From positions 7,145,501-7,209,500 of the forward strand of contig NZ_CP063849.1 in assembly GCF_015277775.1 (NCBI RefSeq): a DNA stretch of 64,000 nucleotides, written 5' to 3'. The notes under the pieces are model-generated. The model searched no databases and was not told the DNA's origin. It was given only the letters and a program-made list of their open reading frames with translations. The stretch comes from Paludibaculum fermentans. GTDB taxonomy: Bacteria; Acidobacteriota; Terriglobia; Bryobacterales; Bryobacteraceae. Positions 36,787-45,860 of this stretch are shown here, piece by piece (positions within the stretch are counted from its first letter, which is position 1; every line of letters begins with the position of its first letter). The position numbers and the translations under genes are program-made.

Positions 36787-37218
36787 ATGCTGAAATTCAC
36801 TGCTTTTCTCCTGATGGCGCTGGCGGTATTCGCGGCGGACGACCCGTGGACCAAGGTGAGCGCGGTGAAGAGTGGAACGGAGCTGCGCATCCTGAAGCGG
36901 GGTTCGAAGCAGCCGGTGCTGGCCAAGATGGATGAACTGACCGAATCCAGCCTGATCGTCATCGTCAAGAATGAGCAGGTTGCGATTCCGAGGGAAGAGA
37001 TCGAGCGCATCGATGCCCGGCCCGCTCAGGCCGGCAGCCGCGTGACGAAGGAAACGAAGACCAGCCGCGAAGTCGCGGGGGCCCGCGATGCAGCCAGCCC
37101 AAAGCCGAATCATGAGGGAGGTCCTTCCTCGTCAAGCTCCAGCTCAGTTGCCTTCGGTTCGAAAGCCGAGTTCGAGACGATCTACACCCGGTTGGCGCCC
37201 GCTCCGATGAAGCGTTAG
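36787..37218 (+). CDS. uncharacterised secreted protein
   Basis: 143 residues from the ATG at 36787 with a signal peptide (MLKFTAFLLMALAVFA). The mature part (DPWTKVSAVKSGTELRILKR, then ESSLIVIVKNEQVAIPREEIERIDARP) looks like a small beta-barrel resembling LSm/SH3-like folds. A low-complexity Ser/Lys-rich tail (SSSSSSS) follows. It is divergent from the asparaginase gene and ends sharing TTAG with the convergent decarboxylase. Function unknown. Confidence 0.65.
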   Translation: MLKFTAFLLMALAVFAADDPWTKVSAVKSGTELRILKRGSKQPVLAKMDELTESSLIVIVKNEQVAIPREEIERIDARPAQAGSRVTKETKTSREVAGARDAASPKPNHEGGPSSSSSSSVAFGSKAEFETIYTRLAPAPMKR

Positions 37219-38573
37219 GTGGACCTGGCTGCATCCGTAGTCGAGCCCAGGATCGCGTAGATCCGGTCGAGCCACGACTCGTGTTCCGGCTTCATCAGCA
37301 CCGAGCGCAGGCAGACGATCGTAGGCTGATCCGCCTGCAGGTCCGGCCAGGCCGCCCGGAAAATCGACACGGGCAGGTGGATCAAAGCCAGATGGAGTTG
37401 CTGCTCCGCCGCCAGGTCAAAGATCCTCTGCGACAGTCCGGATGACTCCGAGGCGGATGGCGCGCGCGGCGCCCAGACTATGATATCGAGTTCCGGATCG
37501 AACGGAACCACGAAGCGCGGGTCGTCTTTCAATCGGGCCGCGAACGTCAAGGCGGCGCGCCTGGAGGCTTCCAGTCCCTGCGCGAATTCTCCTCCGGGTA
37601 CAGTCGGCAGCAGCCGCTGTGTCGCCCATAGGGCCACCGCCGAAGCGCCGGGCCGGGAGCATTCCAGGCTGATCTCCCCCAGGTGCAACTCGTGGGAGGA
37701 GAAATAGGTGTAGGGCGACTCGTGCTTGTAGAGCCGCCCGACGGCCGGGTCGCGAAACAGGACACAGCCGCAGCCGTATGGCTGCAACCCATGCTTGTGC
37801 GGATCGATGACGATGGAGTCTGCTTCGCCGATCAGGTCATAGGCGGCGCGGGTGGCCGGCGCAAGGTTCCCGGCCAGCCGGAAATAGCCGCCGTATGCGG
37901 AATCGACGTGCAGGCGGAATCCATAGCGTTCACGGAGCTTGAGGATCTCCGGCAGCGGGTCGACTGCCCCCACCCCGGTGGTGCCGAGGGTCGCGACGAC
38001 ACAGCCGATGCCGCCCTGCTCCAACCGCCGCTCCAACGCCTGGCAATTGAGACGCCCGTGATCGTCCGCGTCGACCTTTGCGAAAGGCAGGTGAAGCACA
38101 CCGCTGATGCGCTCGTGCGTATAGTGCGCCTGGCTGGAAGCAGCAATCGCCTGGCCAGGCTGCAACTGTCCCGCAACCCACAGGGCTTCGAGATTAGCCA
38201 TTGTTCCACCGCTGGAGAGATGGCCCAGGTGCTGGTTCCACCCGAACATGGCGGCCAGTTCCGCCACTGCTTCTTTTTCCATGGCGGAACTGGCGCGGCC
38301 GCCGTCCAGGGCATGATTGTTCGGATTAATCCAGGTGGCCAGCGCATACGCCGCCCGCGCAAGCGGGTGCGGCGGCTTCAGCATCTGACCGGCGTAGAGC
38401 GGGTGAAAATACGGGAAATTGTCTCCCAACCGGGCGGCGGTCTCGCGCAGCACCCCGAGCATCCGATCCTGCCCTTGTACTTCGGCCGTGAACTCTGGCA
38501 GATGGGCGAACGAGCGGTCCAAATCCTCCAGCGCGGTGTTCAGTGCGCTGGGCGCGAATCTCTCCATGGCCAT
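37215..38573 (-). CDS. PLP-dependent amino-acid decarboxylase (group II)
   Basis: 452 residues. Pyridoxal-phosphate decarboxylase of the glutamate/aromatic-amino-acid group. Seen: LSSGGTMANLEAL (substrate/PLP phosphate region, ~119-131), His150 which stacks on the PLP ring, HVDSAYGG with Asp224, and DPHKHGLQPYG with the Schiff-base Lys260. It could make an amine from an aromatic or acidic amino acid; specificity cannot be read. Its stop shares TTAG with the gene at 36787. It lies 81 bases downstream of the fucosidase stop, on the same strand. Confidence 0.9.
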   Translation of the reverse strand: MAMERFAPSALNTALEDLDRSFAHLPEFTAEVQGQDRMLGVLRETAARLGDNFPYFHPLYAGQMLKPPHPLARAAYALATWINPNNHALDGGRASSAMEKEAVAELAAMFGWNQHLGHLSSGGTMANLEALWVAGQLQPGQAIAASSQAHYTHERISGVLHLPFAKVDADDHGRLNCQALERRLEQGGIGCVVATLGTTGVGAVDPLPEILKLRERYGFRLHVDSAYGGYFRLAGNLAPATRAAYDLIGEADSIVIDPHKHGLQPYGCGCVLFRDPAVGRLYKHESPYTYFSSHELHLGEISLECSRPGASAVALWATQRLLPTVPGGEFAQGLEASRRAALTFAARLKDDPRFVVPFDPELDIIVWAPRAPSASESSGLSQRIFDLAAEQQLHLALIHLPVSIFRAAWPDLQADQPTIVCLRSVLMKPEHESWLDRIYAILGSTTDAARST

Positions 38574-38653
38574 CTGGCGGGTCCTCCGGTGCTAAGGGGA
38601 GACATGCTGCCTGAGCAGGTCTCCACCTTTATCATGCGTCAATGGTTTGGACT

Positions 38654-40054
38654 TCAGGCGGCTGGCGCAGGAGTGATGCTCAACGCCACCGGTCCCGCTG
38701 CCGGCGAATTGGCGGGCAGTTCGAACGTTGTGCCATCGCCCGTTTTCTTCCATGCCACAGAGCGGCCTCCGCTCAGTCGAACCGTGGACCCGGGCGCGAG
38801 CGTTAGTCCCACAACAGTGGACGGTCCCGCGGCGCGGCCCAGCAGGAAGGCGTACAGCGCATCGCCTTTCTTCGTGAACCGGACGTCGCCGCCCGCCGTC
38901 GTCTTGGCGGAGGGGCGCACCCACGGCCGGCTGCCGAAGATGCCGTCCCCGTTGGTCTTGAGCCACGCGCCGAGGGCGTTCAGGCGGTTCAGCTGGATCT
39001 CCGAGATCGTTCCGTCCGGCTTGGGGCCGATGTTCAACAGCAGGTTGCCGTTCTTGCTGACGATATCCACCAGAAGTTCGATGAGCGCTTCCGGCGCGAT
39101 GACGTGCTCCGGCCCTTCCACCTGGTTGTAGCCGAAGCTGAAGCCGAGCCCGCGGCAGGACTCCCATTTCTTGGGCGTGATCTTGTCGTACTTCGCGTAT
39201 TCAGGCGTGGTGAAGTCTGAGTACTCCACGCTGAAACGGTTGTTGATGACGCCCTCGGGCACTGCGTTGTAGTAGTCGGCGAAGAGTGCTTCGGGTTTGC
39301 CCAGTTTCGGATACCCGATGTCGTTCCACAACACGGAGGGCTGGTAGAGGCGGATCAGTTCGCGCCAGTGGGCATCGGCGTAGCGGGCATACTCTTCGGT
39401 CTGGGGCGCCGTGGTCCGCAGGTCGCCCATGGTGGCGATGGGCCGGGTTTCGAAGGTCCAGTCCAGGCCGCCGGAATAGTACAGTCCCATGTGCAGCCCC
39501 GCGCCGCGCACCGCCTTGGTCAGGTCGCCGACGAGGTCGCGCGGTGAGTTGATGCCGCCCTGCGGCCGCTTGGGATTCGGAACCTTGCTGGGCCACAGCG
39601 TGTAACCGTCGTGATGCTTGGTGGTGAGTACGACATAGCGCGCGCCGGCATCTTTGAACAACGACGCCCAGTTCTGCGGCTTCCACGCGCGGTTCTGCTG
39701 CTCGAACGCCTGGCCGAAGCGGTAGTAATCGAAGTCCGCGCCATAGGTTTCGACGTGGTGCTTGTAGCTGGGCGAATCTTTGAGGCGAATGGAATTCAAA
39801 TACCACTCGGCGTAGGCGTTCTGGTAGAACCACCGGCTCATGTCGACCTTGCCCAGCTCTCCGGATGGCGGAGCCCAGGCTGGTACCGAATAGAGGCCCC
39901 AGTGGATGAAGATGCCGAATTTAGCGTCTTCGAACCAGTTGGGGACCGTGTGGGCTTTCAGCGAAGTCCAGTCAGGCGAATACTTTTGCGCGAAAGCCGC
40001 GGGCAGGGCACAGCCGGCGGCGGTGAGGGCAGCGAGGAAGCCTCGGCGATTCAT
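38654..40054 (-). CDS. alpha-L-fucosidase, GH29
   Basis: 466 residues. A twin-arginine-like signal (MNRRGFLAALTAAGCALPAAFA) exports it. GH29 features include FGIFIHWGLYSVPAW (~46-60), LTTKHHDGYTLWPSK (~143-157) and the nucleophile block VLWNDIGYPK with Asp245. The C-terminal part holds GNLLLNIGPKPDG, also typical. The enzyme removes terminal alpha-L-fucose from glycans. A second, unrelated fucosidase (GH95) lies at the right edge of the window, so the organism seems equipped to use fucosylated polymers. Confidence 0.93.
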   Translation of the reverse strand: MNRRGFLAALTAAGCALPAAFAQKYSPDWTSLKAHTVPNWFEDAKFGIFIHWGLYSVPAWAPPSGELGKVDMSRWFYQNAYAEWYLNSIRLKDSPSYKHHVETYGADFDYYRFGQAFEQQNRAWKPQNWASLFKDAGARYVVLTTKHHDGYTLWPSKVPNPKRPQGGINSPRDLVGDLTKAVRGAGLHMGLYYSGGLDWTFETRPIATMGDLRTTAPQTEEYARYADAHWRELIRLYQPSVLWNDIGYPKLGKPEALFADYYNAVPEGVINNRFSVEYSDFTTPEYAKYDKITPKKWESCRGLGFSFGYNQVEGPEHVIAPEALIELLVDIVSKNGNLLLNIGPKPDGTISEIQLNRLNALGAWLKTNGDGIFGSRPWVRPSAKTTAGGDVRFTKKGDALYAFLLGRAAGPSTVVGLTLAPGSTVRLSGGRSVAWKKTGDGTTFELPANSPAAGPVALSITPAPAA

Positions 40055-40268
40055 AAATGCTCCGAATTCAGGCCGTAAACCATTGGGACGGAAAGGCCGG
40101 CCGCAATGGCGGTCCCATTGTATCGAGATCCGGATCGTGCGCCGGCTTTACGTTCCACGCACAGCCTTTACATTAGTTAACGCCTTTCGGGCCCTGGGGT
40201 TGTACGCTGGCCCGTGCCGCGGCGCGTCCACCCAATATGCCCGAACGAAACGGGGTTCGTGAAGCACA

Positions 40269-41060
40269 ATGATCAACCACAAACGAATCGCTGTTGTTCT
40301 GCCCGCCTACAACGCCGCCAGGACCCTCAGGGCAACCGTCCAGGAATTGCCGGACATTGTGGACGACCGGATTCTGGTGGACGACCACAGCACCGACGAC
40401 ACCGTGGAAGTGGCGCGCAAGCTGGGCCTGCATGTCGCTGTTCACGACCGCAACCGGGGCTATGGCGGCAATCAGAAGACCTGCTATGCCCTGGCGTTGA
40501 GCCGCGGCGCCGACATCGTCGTCATGATCCATCCCGATTATCAGTATTCGCCGCTGCTCGTGTCGGCCATGGCGAGCATGGCCGCCTACGGGGTCTATGA
40601 TTTGGTCCTGGGCTCCAGGATTCTTGGCGGCGATGCTCTCAGCGGCGGCATGCCGCTCTACAAGTACGCCTCGAACCGCGTGCTCACGCTGTTCCAGAAT
40701 CTGATTCTCGGCGCCAAGCTCTCCGAGTATCACACCGGATTTCGCGCCTACACGCGCGAACTGCTGGAAGCCCTGCCGCTGGAGAGCAACTCGGAAGATT
40801 TCGTATTTGACAACCAGTTGATTGCGCAGAGCATCGTGCTTGGCGCGCGCATCGGGGAAGTGTCCTGCCCCACACGCTACTTCCCGCAGGCCTCGTCCAT
40901 CAGCTTCCGCCGCAGCGTGACCTACGGACTAGGAGTAGTCCGCACCACGCTGCAGGCGCGGCTCGCGAAATGGGGCCTGTTGCGCGCGGCGGTCTTCCCC
41001 TCGTCTCGCTGGCCCATGCGGCCGCCCGTCTTTCTGCCCTGGGCCGAGACGGAAGAATGA
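40269..41060 (+). CDS. family 2 glycosyltransferase (dolichyl-phosphate-mannose synthase-like)
   Basis: 263 residues. GT-A fold: AVVLPAYNAARTLRATV at the start, VDDHSTDDTVEVAR as the nucleotide-binding aspartate pair and MIHPDYQYSP in the position of the metal-binding DXD. The sequence resembles the polyprenyl-phosphate mannose/glucose synthase group, without the usual membrane helices at the C-terminus. The product is likely a lipid-linked sugar donor for the membrane glycosyltransferase encoded next, which overlaps it (ATGA). Confidence 0.88.
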   Translation: MINHKRIAVVLPAYNAARTLRATVQELPDIVDDRILVDDHSTDDTVEVARKLGLHVAVHDRNRGYGGNQKTCYALALSRGADIVVMIHPDYQYSPLLVSAMASMAAYGVYDLVLGSRILGGDALSGGMPLYKYASNRVLTLFQNLILGAKLSEYHTGFRAYTRELLEALPLESNSEDFVFDNQLIAQSIVLGARIGEVSCPTRYFPQASSISFRRSVTYGLGVVRTTLQARLAKWGLLRAAVFPSSRWPMRPPVFLPWAETEE

Positions 41061-42580
41061 CCCTGGAGGCAAGCCGCCGCTGGTTGAACTGGCCTTTGGG
41101 CTTGCTGCTGGCGCTCTGCGTAGCCCGGTTCTGGCTGCTCCCGCTGAATACAAGTTTCTGGGTGGATGAGACGGTGACCGCCTTTGTGGTGCGCCAGGGC
41201 GGGGATGCTCCTTCGCTGGCGATCGCACCGCAGGTACCCCAGTCGATCTACTATGCGTTGCCCGCCGCGGTGCAGTCGGAGGCGGGCTTTTCCGAGGCCG
41301 GTTACCGCTTGCCGTCGGTTCTCGCGATGTCGGTGGCGCTCTTCTTCTGCGCCCGCATCGGCATGCGGCTCATCCATCCTGACTGCGGCTGGTTGATCGT
41401 CCTCAGCAGTTTCCTGTTGCGCGGGTTCAGCGACGCTGCTACCGACGCACGGCCCTATGCCTTCGGGCTGTGCGTCGCGTCGCTGAGCGTCTGGGCGCTG
41501 ATCCGCTGGCTGGATCGGGCGGGTTGGGTGGATGGCGCCTTGTTCCTGCTCTCCGCGGCCCTTCTCTGGCGGACGCATCTCGTCTACTGGCCGTTCTACC
41601 TCGTCTTTGCGTCCTACACAGCGGCGCGGCTCTGGCGCCGGGACACGCCGGTGAACTGGAAGGCCGCGAGCGGGCTCTTCGTACTGCTTGGACTATTGCT
41701 GGTGCCGGTGGCCTGGAATGCGCTGTCTCTGGCTCGCGAAGCTTCCGCCCACGTCATCCAGCCGCCGCCCGGCTTCCGCCAGCTCCAATACGCGCTGAAG
41801 TTCGGGCTCCTCCTCGGGACCTTGCCCGCCGCCTGGATACTCAGCCGGATGCTGCGGCACACGCCTTCCACCCTCTGCATGACAAGCGGGGTGCTGTTGC
41901 TAGGCTGGTGGTTCGTCCACCCTGTCACGCTCTTTGCCTACTCCGTCGAGACAGGCAACAGCGTGTTTCTGCCGCGCTACCTGTCGCTGGCCTGGCCCGG
42001 GATTCTGCTGGGCACCGCATTCCTCCTGGCCCGCTATCTGCCGGCCTCGTTCTGGCGGCCCCTGGCTGTCCTGGCAGGAGTGTGGGCTTTGGCGCAGTCG
42101 GCCGGGCTGCCGCTGGATGCGCCCGCCCACCGGTCGGATTGGCGGGGTGCGGCGCAGGCCATTGCGGCGCTCCACGATCCGGATGTGCCGGTCATCTGTC
42201 CCAGCCCCTTTGTCGAGGCGAGAGCGCCGGAATGGCGTCCGGACTATGTCCTGCCTGGATTCCTCTACGCGCATCTTGCTGCCTACCCCCTGGCCGGACG
42301 GCCTCTGCTGCTGCCCTATGCGCCCTCGGAAGAAGGGCTGCGGTATGCACGCGGCCTGTCCTCGACGCGCCTGCCCGCCGCCGGCCGGTTCGTCATCTAC
42401 GGCGGAGATCGAAACGTGGAGTTCTGGCAGCGCTGGTTCTCACAAAGGCCGGAGTTGCAGGGGTGGACGGCGCGGCAGTTGGGTGCATTCGGTGACGTGA
42501 AAGCCGTGCTGTTTGAGAGATCCAACAAGCCCGTTAGCCCAGCCTCCGGACACATCAGCGAGAACCTGCCGCCGGCCTGA
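41057..42580 (+). CDS. GT-C-like polytopic membrane glycosyltransferase
   Basis: 507 residues from the ATG at 41057, overlapping the previous stop. GGAAG precedes it. The N-terminal SFWVDETVTAFVVRQGG is the Asp/Glu-bearing first loop of GT-C enzymes (PMT/ArnT/GT83-like). About ten membrane helices follow, with a soluble C-terminal part. It likely transfers sugar from a lipid-phosphate donor to an acceptor in the periplasm, using the donor made by the adjacent GT2. Acceptor unknown. Confidence 0.75.
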   Translation: MTLEASRRWLNWPLGLLLALCVARFWLLPLNTSFWVDETVTAFVVRQGGDAPSLAIAPQVPQSIYYALPAAVQSEAGFSEAGYRLPSVLAMSVALFFCARIGMRLIHPDCGWLIVLSSFLLRGFSDAATDARPYAFGLCVASLSVWALIRWLDRAGWVDGALFLLSAALLWRTHLVYWPFYLVFASYTAARLWRRDTPVNWKAASGLFVLLGLLLVPVAWNALSLAREASAHVIQPPPGFRQLQYALKFGLLLGTLPAAWILSRMLRHTPSTLCMTSGVLLLGWWFVHPVTLFAYSVETGNSVFLPRYLSLAWPGILLGTAFLLARYLPASFWRPLAVLAGVWALAQSAGLPLDAPAHRSDWRGAAQAIAALHDPDVPVICPSPFVEARAPEWRPDYVLPGFLYAHLAAYPLAGRPLLLPYAPSEEGLRYARGLSSTRLPAAGRFVIYGGDRNVEFWQRWFSQRPELQGWTARQLGAFGDVKAVLFERSNKPVSPASGHISENLPPA

Positions 42581-42628
42581 CGCACCGTCCCGCCGGGACC
42601 CCAAGCCCCCACGAACTGCAACACCCCG

Positions 42629-42652
42629 CAATTTGCGCAACACAATTTGCGC
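42629..42652. repeat. 10-base direct repeat upstream of PEP-CTERM promoter
   Basis: CAATTTGCGC occurs at 42629-42638 and again at 42643-42652, spaced by four bases, so the repeats lie 14 bases apart. They lie about 40 bases upstream of the -35 at 42693, a normal place for an activator site. Confidence 0.4.
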
Positions 42653-42692
42653 CCGCGGACTAAGGCAACAGCACGAGTCCGTCGATTATCTG

Positions 42693-42722
42693 TTGACCCG
42701 GTTGTACATCGCTCGCTAAAAT
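42693..42722 (+). promoter_or_regulatory. sigma-70-type promoter of the PEP-CTERM gene
   Basis: TTGACC (42693-42698), an 18-base spacer and TAAAAT (42717-42722) precede the ATG at 42759. A strong GGAGGAG ribosome-binding site is at 42747-42753. Confidence 0.7.
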
Positions 42723-42758
42723 TACGCCAATCTGAGCAGTACGTTTGGAGGAGATTTA

Positions 42759-43466
42759 ATGAATAGGAAACCTGTGCTCAACAGGAAAGTTGCGGCCCTG
42801 TATGGCTGTCTTCTGTTGACACTCATCGGAATGGTGACTGTTGGTCCGGCGGCGGGAGCCGCATTCTCGGTCAGCGACAGCGCCACTTACATCAACGCAT
42901 GGGCCACCGCGGCCAACCAGACTCAATACGCCACGTTCAACGAACCCAACTCAGCCTCGCTGAACAAGTCCCTGGATGGTTGGGGGACCGTGCTCTTTGA
43001 CGCGGTCTTTACAGGCGATACGTTCCGCATCACCAATGCCGTGGTGACCTGCACCTCGACCGGCGGCGACTGCGGGCCTATTACTCTCAGGGCGGAGTTT
43101 TGGGGTTTCCCCCTGATTCCCCTGAATCAGTTGGCTGTGGATGGTACCAGCACTCAGAGCTTCACCGGTAGTTACTTTGCGTCGGTGAACGGGTCGCCCC
43201 TGGCGAGCTCGACGATCGGCGACGCCAACTTCAACGACGTTCCCTGCACGGAGTGTTCCTTCTCGGCCTCTGTCCCCTTTGTCAACGCTGAGGGCGTCGT
43301 AGCCATCAGCATGACCATCGACAGCCTGAAATCAGGCAGCGTCGTGAATCTGCCCAGCTCGCTGGTGCTTCAGAACACCAGCGCGGTGCCGGAGCCTGCC
43401 TCCGCACTGATGCTGGCCGGCGGCCTGGCTGGTTTGGCCTTCCTGCGCAAACGGCTTTACCGCTAG
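42759..43466 (+). CDS. PEP-CTERM sorting-signal exported protein
   Basis: 235 residues. An N-terminal signal peptide (LLTLIGMVTVGPAAGAAFS) is followed by a beta-rich body, and the C-terminus carries the PEP-CTERM tripartite signal: VPEPASALMLAGGLAGLAFL then the basic RKRLYR tail. Such proteins are cut and anchored by an exosortase and often belong to exopolysaccharide/biofilm matrices. No exosortase is in the window. The body has two Cys pairs (CTSTGGDC, CTEC). It has its own strong promoter and a terminator, so it is a one-gene unit. Confidence 0.9.
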   Translation: MNRKPVLNRKVAALYGCLLLTLIGMVTVGPAAGAAFSVSDSATYINAWATAANQTQYATFNEPNSASLNKSLDGWGTVLFDAVFTGDTFRITNAVVTCTSTGGDCGPITLRAEFWGFPLIPLNQLAVDGTSTQSFTGSYFASVNGSPLASSTIGDANFNDVPCTECSFSASVPFVNAEGVVAISMTIDSLKSGSVVNLPSSLVLQNTSAVPEPASALMLAGGLAGLAFLRKRLYR

Positions 43467-43484
43467 TTGTTGACCTCATTGTGG

Positions 43485-43529
43485 AAAGGCCGCCAGCCCT
43501 CCCCGGGCAGGCGGCCTTTGCTATTTTTG
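43485..43529 (+). terminator. rho-independent terminator after the PEP-CTERM gene
   Basis: A perfect 10-base-pair stem, AAAGGCCGCC (43485-43494) with GGCGGCCTTT (43510-43519), loop of 15 bases, followed by GCTATTTTTGTT. It sits 18 bases after the stop codon. Confidence 0.85.
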
Positions 43530-43542
43530 TTAGCGATCTCCC

Positions 43543-45135
43543 ATGCCGAAGTCCCGCCGCTCAAAGCCTGTCTCCACTCTGCCCTCCGAACCACTCGATG
43601 CGCCGGCTGGTGAATTCGAAAGTGACGAGGACCAGGCTGGCTCGCTCAAGTGGATGGTGCCGGATTTTCGCACCACCGCGGCTCTTGCCCTGATTCTCTA
43701 CTGCACGGTTCTCACCCCGGCCGCCAAGCTCTTCTTCAGCGATGCCGATGCGGGGTGGCACATCCGGGCCGGCGACTGGATCCGGGCCAATTCCGCCGTG
43801 CCCCGCGACGATTGGTTCTCCTTCGTCCAGGTGGGGCATCCCTGGTACGCCTGGGAATGGCTGGCCGAGATCGGGATGTCTGTCGTGCACCAGGCGGCCG
43901 GTTTGCCCGGCATTGCTGCCGCGTCCATCGCCGTCATCGCCTGCGGAGCATGGCTTTGGATGCACTTTCAGCGCACGCTGGGCGGCAGCATCCTGGTGGC
44001 CACTCCGCTGGCCGCCCTGCTGGTGCTCTGTACCCGCGTTCACTGGTTGGCCCGCCCACACCTGGTCAGCTGGATCTTCCTGCTGCTGCTGCTGTCGTTT
44101 GTGGAGGCTGCCCGCCCACCGTTCCGGTTGCGTCATTTCGCGGCCATGGCGCTGGGTACGGCACTTTGGACCAACATCCACGCCAGCTTCTTCCTGGCCT
44201 TCCTCATTCCGGTGGTGGTGGCCGCGGCCCTGGCCGCGCAGCTTTGGCTATTCCCTGCGCAGGCCCGTGACGGAGCTGGCGCCCGGATTCGCTTTCTGCT
44301 TTGCGCCGCGGGCGCGGCCTTGGCCGGTTCGTTCCTCAATCCCTACGGGTTTGCCGTCCACCGCCATGTGGCGGAGTTCCTGACTACAGTTGGCTCCACC
44401 CCCATCGTTTCGGAATACGAACGCCCCGATCTCTTCCGGCCGGATATGTTCCTCTTCGCGATCACCGCAATCCTGAGCGGTGTGGGGTTCGTCTGGTCGT
44501 TGGTCCAGCGGCGCTGGGACCGTGCCGTGCTCGCGGCGATGTTTCTGGCGATGGGGCTCCAGACGAACCGGGGTATCCCGCTGATGGCCCTCGGCTCCCT
44601 GCCGTATTTCAACGCGGCGCTTTCCACCTGGTGGCGCGGCCGCCGGAACCCCGGCAACTGGCCCTTGCTGGAGGCTGTTACCGCACTGGAACCCCAAATG
44701 AACGGCGCCGCCCTGCTGCCCCTGGCCGCCCTGTTTCTGGTCTATTGGACCGGCCTGCCTGGCACCCGCCAGCAGGCCGCTTTTCAGCCTCCGGTTTACG
44801 CCATCGGGGCCTTGCCGGCGATTGAACGGCTGCCGGCGCAGGCTCGCCTCTACACCACGGATCTGCAGGCGGGCCTGTTGATGTATGTCTACTCCGGCCG
44901 CCGCAAAGTGTTCCTGGACAGCCGCATCGACTACTTTGGACCGGATCTGTGCCGCGAGGCCATCCGCTTCTGGCGGGCCGAATCCACCTGGCTCGAGACC
45001 TTGAAGAAGTACCGGTTCACGCACGCGCTGCTCGACCGCAAGGCCCCCATCCTCACGCGGTTGCGGTCACTGGGGTGGGGCGCGGTCTACGAGGACGCGG
45101 ATTTCGTCCTCCTCGCCAACCCTGCCTCCGAATGA
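43543..45135 (+). CDS. large polytopic membrane protein (GT-C-like)
   Basis: 530 residues. A soluble Ser/Pro-rich N-terminus (~1-40) precedes about ten membrane helices. The first extracytoplasmic loop, FFSDADAGWHIRAGDWIR, carries acidic and His residues of the sort found in GT-C glycosyltransferases. WLARPHLVSWIFLLLL and NIHASFFLAFL are further typical helical blocks. The C-terminal soluble part (from ~430) includes DLQAGLLMYVYSGRRKVFLDSR. Probably a glycosyltransferase or related flippase-like membrane enzyme; the substrate is unknown. Confidence 0.6.
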   Translation: MPKSRRSKPVSTLPSEPLDAPAGEFESDEDQAGSLKWMVPDFRTTAALALILYCTVLTPAAKLFFSDADAGWHIRAGDWIRANSAVPRDDWFSFVQVGHPWYAWEWLAEIGMSVVHQAAGLPGIAAASIAVIACGAWLWMHFQRTLGGSILVATPLAALLVLCTRVHWLARPHLVSWIFLLLLLSFVEAARPPFRLRHFAAMALGTALWTNIHASFFLAFLIPVVVAAALAAQLWLFPAQARDGAGARIRFLLCAAGAALAGSFLNPYGFAVHRHVAEFLTTVGSTPIVSEYERPDLFRPDMFLFAITAILSGVGFVWSLVQRRWDRAVLAAMFLAMGLQTNRGIPLMALGSLPYFNAALSTWWRGRRNPGNWPLLEAVTALEPQMNGAALLPLAALFLVYWTGLPGTRQQAAFQPPVYAIGALPAIERLPAQARLYTTDLQAGLLMYVYSGRRKVFLDSRIDYFGPDLCREAIRFWRAESTWLETLKKYRFTHALLDRKAPILTRLRSLGWGAVYEDADFVLLANPASE

Positions 45136-45219
45136 AGGGGCGAAAGTTTTTTTCGCGGCCCTGATCTGTTTTCCACCCTAACGACGCATGTTTAGGTAGA
45201 CCATCTTTCACACCCAGTG

Positions 45220-45254
45220 GCCGGCGGACAAATTGTGCCGCCGGCGTTATTTTC
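45220..45254 (+). terminator. rho-independent terminator after the GT-C-like gene
   Basis: Stem GCCGGCGG (45220-45227) with CCGCCGGC (45238-45245), a 10-base loop and a GTTATTTT tail. A smaller hairpin, GCGAAA/TTTCGC, lies immediately after the stop at 45140-45156. Confidence 0.8.
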
Positions 45255-45314
45255 ATCGACAGGCCTCATTTGGCCTCCTGGTACGGGTGTGCGCCCGCAC
45301 CGGAGAAGACCCCC

Positions 45315-45860
45315 GTGAATAGAGCGTTGTTGTGGATATCAGGACTGGTTGTGCTCAGCGTCCAGGCGTTCGCCCAGGCGCCGGCCAAGCCATGCAGCGC
45401 CATTTTGCCCGCCGCCTCGCACCCTGCCGGCGACGCTGGGGCCGAGCCTCTCCGCCACATGCTCCAGGCTGAACTGGTGGCCCGCGGCATCGAGGCCGTA
45501 TTGGCGCCAGGACCCCAGGAGGCCCGTGAGTTGGGCTGCAACGTCGCTCTGGTAATGACCTTGAAGCGGAAGGACCGGCCGGGTTGGGGCAATCTCCTGC
45601 GGTCGGCGGCTGCAGGCTCCGCGCCGCAACTTTCCACACACAACGGTTCTCCGGCGTCGGCCGGCGTGCAGGCTCCTCACGACGCCGCGCGCGCGACGGC
45701 CCTGTCCAGGACCAGGGAAGTGATCGTGCTCGAGGTAGTTGCCACGCCTCTCACCCTGGGCGAGTCCATCGTCCGCCGCTGCTTCAAGGCGCAGGTCGCC
45801 CAGGACGGCGAAGACGTCGCCGCGTTGCTCGTCAGGCAGGCTGCGGCCGTGAGTTGGTAG
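45315..45860 (+). CDS. uncharacterised secreted protein
   Basis: 181 residues from a GTG at 45315, with GGAG ten bases upstream, giving the signal peptide MNRALLWISGLVVLSVQAFA. The body (PLRHMLQAELVARGIEAVLAPG, VALVMTLKRKDRPGWGNLL) may resemble small proteins related to curli-secretion or stress lipoproteins, but no firm match was recognised. Two Cys are present. It stands alone, 105 bases before hypD. Function unknown. Confidence 0.55.
   Translation: MNRALLWISGLVVLSVQAFAQAPAKPCSAILPAASHPAGDAGAEPLRHMLQAELVARGIEAVLAPGPQEARELGCNVALVMTLKRKDRPGWGNLLRSAAAGSAPQLSTHNGSPASAGVQAPHDAARATALSRTREVIVLEVVATPLTLGESIVRRCFKAQVAQDGEDVAALLVRQAAAVSW

Noticed and set aside
37683-39131. 482-codon open frame antisense to the PLP decarboxylase and fucosidase
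   Set aside because: It spans two genes and their gap on the other strand, where catalytic Lys260 and Asp245 are plain. No domain is seen in the antisense product.
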